Of a DNA stretch of 27,491 bases, positions 8,361-15,856 are shown one piece after another (the first letter of the stretch is position 1; every line of letters begins with the position of its first letter). The notes under the pieces were generated by a model. That model saw only the letters and a list, made by a program, of their open reading frames with translations. It ran no database searches and was not told the origin of the DNA. The position numbers were made by a program, and so were the translations under genes. Origin of the DNA: Scybalousia_A sp964626385 (GTDB taxonomy: Bacteria > Bacteroidota > Bacteroidia > Bacteroidales > P3); the NCBI GenBank assembly GCA_964626385.1, contig CAZVEO010000021.1, positions 1 through 27,491 on the forward strand, in the 5' to 3' direction.

Positions 8361-8396
8361 TTATTTATTAACAATTAAAGTAATGTTAATAAATAA
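8361..8396. repeat. Inverted repeat with 13-bp arms upstream of nadA (candidate operator)
   Basis: TTATTTATTAACA (8361-8373) and its exact reverse complement TGTTAATAAATAA (8384-8396) flank a 10-bp spacer. A partial third copy, TGTTAATAAAT, is at 8237-8247. Spacing and symmetry fit a dimeric regulator site, though such AT-rich sequence can form palindromes by chance. Confidence 0.5.
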
Positions 8397-8401
8397 AAGT
8401 A

Positions 8402-8421
8402 TTATACTTAAATAAGTATAA
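8402..8421. repeat. Palindrome with 9-bp arms upstream of the nadA promoter
   Basis: TTATACTTA (8402-8410), two bases, then TAAGTATAA (8413-8421), a perfect palindrome. It sits about 50 bases upstream of the predicted -33 region of nadA, a position suited to an activator. It follows the larger inverted repeat by five bases. Confidence 0.45.
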
Positions 8422-8449
8422 ATTACTGATTTAAATATTTAAGTTATTA

Positions 8450-8481
8450 TTTTTCCATTGTTTATAAAATACTTATCTTTG
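8450..8481 (+). promoter_or_regulatory. Likely nadA promoter
   Basis: TATCTTTG at 8474-8481 matches the -7 TAnnTTTG consensus; 20 bases upstream the sequence is TTTT, a weak -33 element. The predicted transcript would begin near 8488 and have an AT-rich leader of about 140 bases. Confidence 0.5.
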
Positions 8482-8630
8482 CAAAGAAAAAGAAAGATAA
8501 TTAACACTTTAAACATACATAATAATAGTAATAGTTTTATAAAAAAAAATAATAAATAAACTATGCAGATATATTATAAATTATACAAAGAAATAATTTT
8601 ATAAATAACATATTATAAAGGAGTATTAAC

Positions 8631-9581
8631 ATGGAAACTAATTTTAATATAAAAGAAGAGATATTAAAGTTAAAAAAAGAAAAAGACGTACTTATACTTG
8701 GACATTACTATCAAATACCGGAAATACAAGACATATCTGATTTTGTTGGAGATAGTCTTAATCTTGCTCAAAAAGCCAAAGAAACAACAAAGAATATAAT
8801 ACTTTTTTGTGGAGTACATTTTATGGGAGAAACAGCAAAAATACTTAATCCAGAAAAAAAAGTAATTATACCTGATATGAATGCAGGTTGCTCCCTTGCT
8901 GACTCTTGTAAATATGATGAATTTAAAGAATTTAAAAGCAAATATCCAGATCATATTGTTATTTCTTATGTTAATTGTAGTGCAGAAATAAAAACTCTTT
9001 CTGATATAATTTGCACCTCAGGTAATGCTTTACAAATAGTAAATTCTTTGCCAAAGGAACAGAAAATAATTTTTGCTCCCGATAAAAATCTTGGTGGGTA
9101 TATAAATAGGATATCAGGTAGAAATATGATGCTTTATAATGGAAGTTGTGAAGTACATGAACAACTTACTGCAGAATATACCTTAAAAATGAAAAGAGAA
9201 AATCCTGATGCAATACTTATTGCCCATCCTGAATGTAATGATGCTGTTTCCTCTCTTGCTGATTATGTAGGCTCAACACAAGGAATGATAAAATATGTAA
9301 AAGAGAATAAGAATAAAAAATTTCTTGTTGCAACAGAATCAGGCATACTTCATAAACTAAAACAAGACAATCCTGATAAAGAATTTATTATTGTAACAAA
9401 TAATGAATCTTGTGCTTGTAATGATTGTAAATATATGAAACTTAATACTATGGAAAAAATATTATACTCTCTTCAAAATGAAAAATACGAAATAGAATTA
9501 AGTCAAAAAACAATATTAGAGGCAAGAAAACCAATAGAAAAAATGCTTGATATAAGTAAAAAACTTGGTATAATAAAGTAA
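8631..9581 (+). CDS. nadA: Quinolinate synthase
   Basis: A 316-aa iron-sulfur enzyme that condenses iminoaspartate with dihydroxyacetone phosphate to quinolinate for de novo NAD synthesis. It has DVLILGHYYQIPEIQDISDF at the N-terminus, FCGVHFMGETAKIL, NAGCSLADSC, and the three cluster-ligand regions: YVNCSAEI (Cys near 115), HPECNDAV (Cys near 201) and NESCACNDCKYMKLNTMEK (cysteines near 260-265). It has normal length. nadB and nadC, often linked to it, are not in the window. It is monocistronic, with a hairpin terminator after it. Confidence 0.96.
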   Translation: METNFNIKEEILKLKKEKDVLILGHYYQIPEIQDISDFVGDSLNLAQKAKETTKNIILFCGVHFMGETAKILNPEKKVIIPDMNAGCSLADSCKYDEFKEFKSKYPDHIVISYVNCSAEIKTLSDIICTSGNALQIVNSLPKEQKIIFAPDKNLGGYINRISGRNMMLYNGSCEVHEQLTAEYTLKMKRENPDAILIAHPECNDAVSSLADYVGSTQGMIKYVKENKNKKFLVATESGILHKLKQDNPDKEFIIVTNNESCACNDCKYMKLNTMEKILYSLQNEKYEIELSQKTILEARKPIEKMLDISKKLGIIK

Positions 9582-9610
9582 TAACTAAAATACACTAATA
9601 TTAATATATT

Positions 9611-9658
9611 AAATATTTGTAAATTAAATATTTGTATATGATTTACAAATATTTTTTT
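9611..9658 (+). terminator. Intrinsic terminator after nadA
   Basis: AAATATTTGTAAAT (9611-9624) and ATTTACAAATATTT (9641-9654) are exact reverse complements with a 16-base loop, followed by more T. The next gene begins 20 bases later. Confidence 0.7.
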
Positions 9659-9677
9659 AACATTTAGAATTTAATAA

Positions 9678-10310
9678 ATGAAATTTTTACGATACGTTAT
9701 ATTTTTTACCATTGTTTTTAATGGTTTAAATTTTACTTCTTTTGCTCAAAGTAAAAAAGAAATTATAAATTCCATGTCTGTTAAAGATAAATTTTGGGCT
9801 ATTAAAAATTATTCATCTCTCAAAAAAGCATATGAAATTTCTCTTAATGTTCTTAATGTAATGGATAGTTTAAATAAAGAAAATTTTCTTGGTGGTAATA
9901 AGGAAGGTGGTGTTTTTGATGCTTTTCGGCATATTTATTGGATGTATTCTATTTCAACAGAAATAGGAGAAAAAAAAGCAAGAAGGGTAGGGGAGATATA
10001 TGAAAAATATAATAAGTATTTATTTGAAACAAAAAATATTCTTGGTTATGATAGTGTTGGAATGACTATGGATTTGTTTAACAATGAATTAGGAATTTAT
10101 TTGTTCAAGGAACAGATTTCTGATAGTCTAATTTTCAATGAGATAGTTAATATAATACACTCAGGAAAGGCTAAAATAGTGAAAAAAAACATTTTACAAG
10201 AAAGTCTTGATATAAATGATAACCCTATACCTGAGAAAATTTGGAAAAAATATTGGGTAAATGACAGAATATTAGTCAATTCTGATTATATATTTATAGA
10301 TAATAAATAA
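9678..10310 (+). CDS. Exported protein resembling DUF6973
   Basis: A 210-aa protein with a clear signal peptide (MKFLRYVIFFTIVFNGL, then SFAQ as a likely cleavage site). The mature part carries GGVFDAFRHIYWMYSIST (about residues 76-93) and MTMDLFNNELGIYL (about 129-142). The pairing of an (A/D)FRH-x-YW helix with an MDL-x-NN-x-G motif is what I recall from DUF6973, a small helical domain of unproven function also found at the ends of secreted polymorphic proteins. The His, Asp and Asn residues could form an active site, but that is inference. It stands alone between the nadA terminator and a large noncoding repeat; no immunity-like partner is adjacent. Confidence 0.6.
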   Translation: MKFLRYVIFFTIVFNGLNFTSFAQSKKEIINSMSVKDKFWAIKNYSSLKKAYEISLNVLNVMDSLNKENFLGGNKEGGVFDAFRHIYWMYSISTEIGEKKARRVGEIYEKYNKYLFETKNILGYDSVGMTMDLFNNELGIYLFKEQISDSLIFNEIVNIIHSGKAKIVKKNILQESLDINDNPIPEKIWKKYWVNDRILVNSDYIFIDNK

Positions 10311-10319
10311 TCAATATAT

Positions 10320-10440
10320 TTTTACACCCGCAGGGTGTTCTATAAGGGCACAGCCACACCCATAGGGTGTTTTAAAGACGCTAAGCGTATGTGTTTTTGT
10401 AACGGCTATGCCCTATAAAAAGCACCCTGTGGGTGTAAAA
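10320..10440. repeat. Long inverted repeat built from three-base-centre palindromes
   Basis: The left part (10320-10350) and right part (10409-10440) are near-complementary over about 31 bases, with the shared words TTTTACACCC, CAGGGTG and AGGGCA. Inside lie six short palindromes, each with exactly three central bases: ACACCC-GCA-GGGTGT (10324), GGC-ACA-GCC (10347), ACACCC-ATA-GGGTGT (10356), ACGC-TAA-GCGT (10378), GGC-TAT-GCC (10404) and CACCC-TGT-GGGTG (10423). It directly follows the stop codon at 10310 and could also act as a terminator. Parts of it recur near 22660-22720. Confidence 0.75.
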
Positions 10441-10487
10441 TCGGTTTACTGATTATCAATAAGTTACAAAAAAAAAGTGTGCACGTG

Positions 10488-10519
10488 TTTGGTCAGGTCA
10501 AAAAATGTTCGTAACTTTG
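10488..10519 (+). promoter_or_regulatory. Promoter inside repeat copy 1
   Basis: TTTG (10488-10491), a 20-base spacer, then TAACTTTG (10512-10519), a full match to the Bacteroidota promoter. The same elements and the same spacing occur in copy 2. A transcript would start near 10526 and read into the hairpin region. Confidence 0.65.
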
Positions 10520-10591
10520 TAAGAGAAAAAGATACCTATCACAAAATTTACCATTTTTAGCCTTGCAATTACTTGATAATCAACGATAACT

Positions 10592-10645
10592 AATCTTCGT
10601 TTCAAGAAATCGAAACGAAGATTCGTTGAAATAAAACGAAGATTC
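10592..10645 (+). repeat. Hairpin with two alternative 3' arms, copy 1
   Basis: AATCTTCGTTTC (10592-10603) can pair with GAAACGAAGATT (10612-10623) or with the similar AAACGAAGATT (10634-10644). A perfect palindrome AAGAAAAATTTTTCTT (10666-10681) follows. Confidence 0.7.
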
Positions 10646-10894
10646 ATTTTTGCAAAATCCGCTTAAAGAAAAATTTTTCTTCAAAAAACTTTTAGAAAAC
10701 GTTGAAAATCAATAAAAATGCCCAATTTTGACCACTCTAAAAAGGTTAACTCCCTGATAATCAACACAACTTTCCTTATTTTTGCTTTTAAATGGGTATT
10801 TACGAAAAAAACCGAAAAAAAAATTTTTGGCTGTTTTTTATAAGTTTTTATAGGTTATGATGAGTTAGTATAGGTTAGTATAAGTTGAAATAAA

Positions 10895-10915
10895 AACACA
10901 GGCACAGCCTGTGTT
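10895..10915. repeat. Palindrome with 9-bp arms and a three-base centre
   Basis: AACACAGGC and GCCTGTGTT flank ACA. Its core recurs at 22659-22673 on the left side of the second repeat copy. It belongs to the same class as the mini-palindromes at 10320-10440. Confidence 0.7.
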
Positions 10916-10958
10916 TCACGTGTGAAATTTATTTAAATTACTAAACTATAGTAAAATA

Positions 10959-10994
10959 AAAAAGAGTAAACATATTTATATGTTTACTCTTTTT
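10959..10994. terminator. Bidirectional-looking terminator after the surface-protein gene
   Basis: AAAAAGAGTAAACATAT (10959-10975) and ATATGTTTACTCTTTTT (10978-10994) are perfect 17-bp arms with a TT centre. Read on the minus strand the stem is followed by T-rich sequence, fitting the end of the gene whose stop is at 11015. Confidence 0.8.
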
Positions 10995-11014
10995 ATTATA
11001 AAATTTTTAAAATA

Positions 11015-13819
11015 TTACCTTACAACTGTTACAGTACCTGTTTTTTGGTATGTTCTTGTGCTACCTTCTCTCTTATATTCAAGTTTCCAAACATATACTC
11101 CTTGTTGTACGTATTCGCCTTTATATTTTCCGTCCCAACCTATATTTGTATTTGTTAGGTCAGTTAATCTAAGAGAATTTTCTTTAAATTCAAATAATTT
11201 TGTTCCCCAACGATTATATACTTCAAAAGAAATATCTGTTAAAAGATTTGAGGACATAAAGAAGAAGTAATCATTTATTCCATCTCCGTTAGGTGAGAAA
11301 GCATTAGGTACCCAAACAGAAAACAATTCTATAGGAATAGTAATAGAGGTATCTGCAGAGCAATTATATTCATTGTTTGATAATTCTTCTAAACCTAATA
11401 GGTTAGCAGATTTTAAATATATTGTTACGCTATCATCTGATAAATCGTTGAAATGATATCTTACTGTTCTATCATTGGAAGAACCTCCATCAGAAAATTT
11501 CCATAAAGAATATGTTCCATAAGTAGAGATATCTGTAAATGATACGGTAGGGTCTTCTGTATCTACGTATTGAGGAGTGTAACTAATCAATGGAATTGGA
11601 ACAGGAACAACATTTATTGTTATTTGTCTTTCCGTATAACATCCGCTTGAACCATAGCCTCTCATTGTGTATGTTGTAGTGTCTTGTGGTGTTACAACGA
11701 CAGGTTCTGTACTTCTTACATTTTCTGTAAGACTTATATCTTGTGGCTGACTTATCCAAGAATAATCTATTGCATCACTACCTATAAGAGTAACTTCTTC
11801 TCCGGGACAAATATTTACTTTATCGCTACTTACTTTTGGGTCTGTCATAATTATATTTATTCCTTTATAAGATATACAACCTGCAGAGGTTTCGCATATA
11901 AGATAAACCATAGTATCTTGAGTAGGGTAGAAGGAAAGTACAGGATTGGTTGAAGGGTTTGTAATATGAGGATTATCTCCTGGATTGGTAAAAGACCATT
12001 GCATTGCTATAGTATTTCCTGTTTGGTCGCTTGCTGTAATATTAGCCGTTTGTCCCATACAAAGCATAGTATCACCCTCTAAGGTTATATCAGGAAATTC
12101 TTGTACATAAACAGTAAAATAACCAAATCTATAAAAACCATTTACCTCATCTAATACCTTAACTACTACTGAAGTGTTTTCGTTAACATTATTTAAAATA
12201 AAACTTCTTCCAATGTTTATAGGTTGAGAAGCAGTGTCTTCTATATTGTACCACCAATAATATTGATAGTTTGCGACTACTTCTACATCGTTGTCAGGAG
12301 AAGAGGCAAAAATAGTATCACTTGCTCCCATACATATAGTATCTGTTGCTTGCAATAATATACTTGGTCTTTCTGCTACAGAAATATGAATTGTATCTTG
12401 TCTTGTGCAGTAGATAGTTTCATTTTCCTCATCTCCCTCTATTACATAGTATGAAGTAGCTTGTATTGTTGCTACATAATTACCATGAGCGTAGGTATGA
12501 TAAATTGTGTCTATACTTTGGTTTGCGTTTAATGTTACTCTTGTTGTATTGTCGTTTTCTGGTGTAGTAGAAGAAATAGACCAAATATTGCTTTCAAGAT
12601 TTTTTTGCAATTCTACACTATGACCATCTCCAAAATCTATTGATTGATAAGACATAGGAGAATCCTCAGTACGCTGTCTGACTTGTGCAAATTCAAAGCC
12701 GACCTCATCCTCTTCGTTCAAAGGGTTTACAGGTATGTATGTAATATTGTCAAAATTTGGTCTTATATCATTAACAGTTGCCTTTATATAGGCTACACAA
12801 TTAGGTCTTGTTGTTTGAGTACGAGGAGAAATAAGTTTTACAGCAAAGTATTGAGTTGTTTGTCCTTGCATCATATCTTCGGTTACTTGAAGTATTCTGT
12901 TTGTTCCAAGCACCTCAAGAGAGTTATCTGCTGGTTCTAAATTTTCAAGTGAAGATTGAGAAACAGAAGTTCGTGTAACTCTAAACCATTTATAAGAGTC
13001 AAATCCCTCTGGTGCTACAGCTTCAGTGATTATATTTCCTTCCCCCGAACATCCTGCCACTTCAATAGTAGGTTTTTCTGTTTTTGCACAAATATAGCCA
13101 TAACCAGCATGAGCCCTAGGGCTACAATCACCAATTCTTACTCTTATAGTAATACTTTCTCCTATATAGTTAGCAAGATTGATTTTTACCTGTTGCCATG
13201 GACAGTAAATCCAACCTCCATAATATCCACTACCTTGTCCTTGCAAAAATATACTTCCTGCTGGAATAGGAGTTTGTCCTTGCATTTCCCAAAAGGCACA
13301 ATCGCTTATCTGTTGATTATCACTCGTACGTATAACATCTATTTGAAATGTTGGGTTTTCATAACCACTATGTCCAGGTGCCTCCAATACTATAGCATAA
13401 TAGATTGATAATAAACAATTATCATCATCTACCATTATATCATATTTTGCTTCAGAGTAGTTTGGTAAACAACTCGGGACATCATTGTTTATTTGCATGG
13501 ATTTGGTAAATCCAAATTGAGTTGGTACTTTTTTTAATGCGTTATTTGTATGTGGGTCTGTTGCATTTGTATCGGTTATAATAGTAAATAAATTTGCATT
13601 ATAACCGTCCCTAGCATCAGTTATCTCTGTATATGTATTGGTTTGGGTCCAAACAGGAGCAGTAGAAGTACTATTATAAGTACCTGCTGTCCCCTTCCAT
13701 CCAGAAGTACCGTAAGTAAAATCAAGATTATCTCCGTGTAATAAATCAGGCTGTTGAGCAAAAGATACTATTGAAAATATATTTGCTAACAAAAAAATAA
13801 AAAAAACTGTGTTTTTCAT
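11015..13819 (-). CDS. Secreted surface protein with PKD-like domain and type IX (type B) sorting domain
   Basis: A 934-aa exported protein. I start it at MKNTVFFIFLLANIFSIVSFAQ (13819), a signal peptide; the open frame runs 63 codons further upstream but through promoter sequence. The N-terminal third (about 20-260) has several cysteines and a jelly-roll-like look. A PKD-like domain is seen near 370-460 (DFGDG, then YHTYAHGNYVATI), followed by several Ig-like/PKD-like repeats with GSDAIDYSW- and TTTYT-type ends. The last about 98 residues begin VWVPNAFSPNGDGINDYF and continue with YNRWGTKLFEF, GWDGKY and GVYVWKLEYK, which is the gliding-motility-associated C-terminal (CHU_C) domain directing export by the type IX system and surface attachment. 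Its cargo function is unknown, probably adhesion. Confidence 0.9.
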   Translation of the reverse strand: MKNTVFFIFLLANIFSIVSFAQQPDLLHGDNLDFTYGTSGWKGTAGTYNSTSTAPVWTQTNTYTEITDARDGYNANLFTIITDTNATDPHTNNALKKVPTQFGFTKSMQINNDVPSCLPNYSEAKYDIMVDDDNCLLSIYYAIVLEAPGHSGYENPTFQIDVIRTSDNQQISDCAFWEMQGQTPIPAGSIFLQGQGSGYYGGWIYCPWQQVKINLANYIGESITIRVRIGDCSPRAHAGYGYICAKTEKPTIEVAGCSGEGNIITEAVAPEGFDSYKWFRVTRTSVSQSSLENLEPADNSLEVLGTNRILQVTEDMMQGQTTQYFAVKLISPRTQTTRPNCVAYIKATVNDIRPNFDNITYIPVNPLNEEDEVGFEFAQVRQRTEDSPMSYQSIDFGDGHSVELQKNLESNIWSISSTTPENDNTTRVTLNANQSIDTIYHTYAHGNYVATIQATSYYVIEGDEENETIYCTRQDTIHISVAERPSILLQATDTICMGASDTIFASSPDNDVEVVANYQYYWWYNIEDTASQPINIGRSFILNNVNENTSVVVKVLDEVNGFYRFGYFTVYVQEFPDITLEGDTMLCMGQTANITASDQTGNTIAMQWSFTNPGDNPHITNPSTNPVLSFYPTQDTMVYLICETSAGCISYKGINIIMTDPKVSSDKVNICPGEEVTLIGSDAIDYSWISQPQDISLTENVRSTEPVVVTPQDTTTYTMRGYGSSGCYTERQITINVVPVPIPLISYTPQYVDTEDPTVSFTDISTYGTYSLWKFSDGGSSNDRTVRYHFNDLSDDSVTIYLKSANLLGLEELSNNEYNCSADTSITIPIELFSVWVPNAFSPNGDGINDYFFFMSSNLLTDISFEVYNRWGTKLFEFKENSLRLTDLTNTNIGWDGKYKGEYVQQGVYVWKLEYKREGSTRTYQKTGTVTVVR

Positions 13820-13873
13820 AATACTCTTTTTCTTTTCTCTTATATGTAAAATAACTCTAAAAATTACCTTATG

Positions 13874-13904
13874 TTGCAAAATTATAAAAACTTTTTTAAC
13901 TTTG
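13874..13904 (+). promoter_or_regulatory. Overlapping divergent promoters (kinase forward, surface protein reverse)
   Basis: On the plus strand TTG (13874-13876), 20 bases and TAACTTTG (13897-13904) make a good promoter for the nucleoside kinase, with a leader of about 115 bases. Inside its spacer the minus strand carries TAATTTTG (13884-13877), a -7 box for the surface-protein gene with a start near 13870. The two polymerase sites overlap and could exclude each other. Confidence 0.6.
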
Positions 13905-14023
13905 GTCGCTTTATCGTGGTTAAATGTAAATATATATTTTTTGAGTTTAATAAAAAAATAACAGAACAAGTAAATAAATTTAAAGAAATTGCGTTTATAA
14001 ATAAACAATTACAAGACAAAAAT

Positions 14024-15685
14024 ATGATGATAGAAATATATTGCGTAAATACTGATAAAAAGTTTCTTGTTCCTTCGGGTACAAGTGCTCAAGAGATAGT
14101 AGACTATGCCGGTATAGAGGATAACAAACGTATACTTGGAGCCTATATTAACAACAAGATACGTAACCTTAACTATAAATTATATACCCCAAAACAAATA
14201 GAATTTTTTGATATAAAGTCTTCTGTTGGAAAAGAAATGTATATATCCTCCCTTATAATGTTGATGTATAAGGCAGTGAAAGAACTTTATAGCAAAGGAG
14301 AGATGGTTGTTTTGCATTCTATGAGAAATAGTTACTATATAGAATTGCAAAATGTAGAGGGGGATAAGACGGAAATTGCCAAAAGTATAAAAAATAAAAT
14401 GCTACAACTTGTAGAAAAAAATATCCCTTTTGAAAAGAAAGTTTATCCTTCGGAACAAGCAGCGGATTTGTTTTATAAAGTTGGTTTAAAGTCAAAGGCT
14501 GACCTTATACGCTCTCGTCAAAAACTTTATACAACTGTTGATATATTGGATGGAACAGTTAATACTTTGTTTTCTGAAAAAGTACCTTCTACTTCTTATT
14601 TAAGTGTTTTTGATGTTTTACCATACGAAAAGGGTTTTTCTTTGCTTTTACCCGATGAGTCGTTTGATTTTAAACAACCTGCTATTTTACAAAATCAACC
14701 AAAACTTTTCTCCATATTTCAAGAGCATAAACATTGGGTGGAAATATTAAAAGTGCCTTATATACCTGTGCTTAATAAGATGGTGAATGATGGATTTCAA
14801 AATCAAATAATACAAATATCAGAAGCATTACACGAAAACAAATATTCTGCTATTGCAAAAGAAATTTATCAGGAAAAGAATAAGGTTAGATTTGTTTTTT
14901 TAGCAGGACCTTCTTCTTCTGGCAAAACAACCTCTTGCAAACGTATAGCAGTACATTTGGCTGTGTTGGGAATAAAACCTTTGACAATATCTTTAGATGA
15001 TTATTTTCTTGATAGAGAACACACTCCAAGGGATGAGAATGGAGAGTATGATTTTGAGTGTTTAGAGGCTCTTGATTTGGAGTTTTTCAACAAACAAATG
15101 CAAGATTTGTTGGAAGGTAAACAAATAGAGTTACCAAAATTTAATTTTGTTACAGGACAAAGAGAAAGAAGTAATAAAACTTTACAACTTTCTAACAATA
15201 CCATAGTAATAATAGAGGGAATACATGCCCTTAATCCACAATTGTCCAAAACCATAGATAGAGAAAATAAATATTTGGTATTTGTTTCTGCTTTAACTCA
15301 ACTTGCTTTGGATACTCACAATAGAATAAGTACAAGCGACAATAGGTTAATAAGAAGAATAGTAAGAGATTTTAATTATAGAGGAGCTTCTGCCGAAAAA
15401 ACTCTTTTGATGTGGAACAGTGTAAGAAAAGGTGAAGAAAAACATATTTTCCCTTATCAAGAAAATGCTGATAGTATTTTCAATTCCTCCTTATTATACG
15501 AAATAGGAGTATTGAAAAATTATTGCGACCCTCTTCTTATGCAAGTGCCACAGACCTCAGAGGCTTTTGCTAATGCTCGTAGGTTACATAGATTTTTGGA
15601 AAATTTTATTGCTATAAATTCAAATTACATACCTCCTACCTCCATAATGAGAGAGTTTTTGGGAGGAAGTAGTTTTTCTTATTAG
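14024..15685 (+). CDS. Nucleoside (uridine) kinase fused to a TGS/threonyl-tRNA-synthetase-like N-terminus
   Basis: A 553-aa protein starting MMIEIYCVNTDKKF. Residues 1-65 resemble a TGS domain (YCVNTDKKFLVPSGTSAQEIVDYAG). A threonyl-tRNA-synthetase-like second domain follows (about 66-230, with VVLHSMRNSYYIEL). The C-terminal half is a P-loop kinase of the uridine kinase/phosphoribulokinase family: Walker A in FLAGPSSSGKTTSCKRIAVH (about residues 293-312), SLDDYFLDREHTPRDENGEY with the substrate-binding aspartates, and VIIEGIHALNP. It probably phosphorylates uridine or cytidine in pyrimidine salvage; the role of the N-terminal domains is not known. The ATG at 14024 (or the adjacent one at 14027) is chosen because the family starts there; the frame is open further upstream over the promoter. 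Confidence 0.88.
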   Translation: MMIEIYCVNTDKKFLVPSGTSAQEIVDYAGIEDNKRILGAYINNKIRNLNYKLYTPKQIEFFDIKSSVGKEMYISSLIMLMYKAVKELYSKGEMVVLHSMRNSYYIELQNVEGDKTEIAKSIKNKMLQLVEKNIPFEKKVYPSEQAADLFYKVGLKSKADLIRSRQKLYTTVDILDGTVNTLFSEKVPSTSYLSVFDVLPYEKGFSLLLPDESFDFKQPAILQNQPKLFSIFQEHKHWVEILKVPYIPVLNKMVNDGFQNQIIQISEALHENKYSAIAKEIYQEKNKVRFVFLAGPSSSGKTTSCKRIAVHLAVLGIKPLTISLDDYFLDREHTPRDENGEYDFECLEALDLEFFNKQMQDLLEGKQIELPKFNFVTGQRERSNKTLQLSNNTIVIIEGIHALNPQLSKTIDRENKYLVFVSALTQLALDTHNRISTSDNRLIRRIVRDFNYRGASAEKTLLMWNSVRKGEEKHIFPYQENADSIFNSSLLYEIGVLKNYCDPLLMQVPQTSEAFANARRLHRFLENFIAINSNYIPPTSIMREFLGGSSFSY

Positions 15686-15856
15686 CTATTTATTATTTTA
15701 ATTTTAAGTTAGTTACACAATAAGTATAAGATTTTTTGTAAAAAAATGGTTACTATATTATATAGTTTTAGTAATTTAGCGACTTGAAAAATAGAGTATA
15801 GTAAGCAATAAATACGTAAGTTATTGCGTTAAAAGTAAAAGAAATATTTTTTAGAT

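Larger units (their letters stand above)
8090..8630. other. Divergent AT-rich intergenic region between rpiB and nadA
   Basis: About 540 bp with no credible ORF. It holds the -7 box for rpiB near its left end and a likely nadA promoter near its right end. Between them are at least four copies of TTAATAAAT (8211-8219, 8239-8247, 8386-8394, and inverted at 8363-8371) and two perfect inverted repeats listed separately. No DnaA-box set, tRNA or riboswitch that I know is recognisable. Confidence 0.6.
10405..10887 (+). repeat. Noncoding dispersed repeat, copy 1 (MITE-like, promoter-bearing)
   Basis: Bases 10441-10804 match 22807-23170 with about 80-85 percent identity by eye, each 364 bases and in the same orientation. 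No ORF of note is present. The right end (10845-10886) repeats TATAGGTTA/GTATAAGTT units that match the terminal repeat of copy 2. The left end has only a degraded version (CTATGCCCTATAAAAA, 10406-10421). If those ends are used, copies 1 and 2 are both about 483 bp. No transposase gene lies nearby, so the element would be non-autonomous. Confidence 0.75.

Noticed and set aside
8211..8394. TTAATAAAT repeats as a CRISPR array
   Set aside because: The words are only nine bases, irregularly spaced, and occur in both orientations; no repeat-spacer periodicity and no cas gene.
8090..8630. AT-rich divergent region as a replication origin
   Set aside because: I see no cluster of TTATCCACA-type DnaA boxes and no origin-linked genes; promoter and repeat content explains it better.
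10311..10958. Degenerate protein gene in the repeat region
   Set aside because: No frame shows conserved residues between the two copies; the differences include indels and stops in all frames, while the promoter and hairpins are kept.
10980..11270. Plus-strand 96-codon ORF at the end of the surface-protein gene
   Set aside because: It is antisense to the conserved CHU_C sorting domain and begins in the terminator stem.
13820..14008. N-terminal extension of the surface protein (63 more codons)
   Set aside because: The extension would place the signal peptide internally and run across the promoter region; the ATG at 13819 begins a clean signal peptide.
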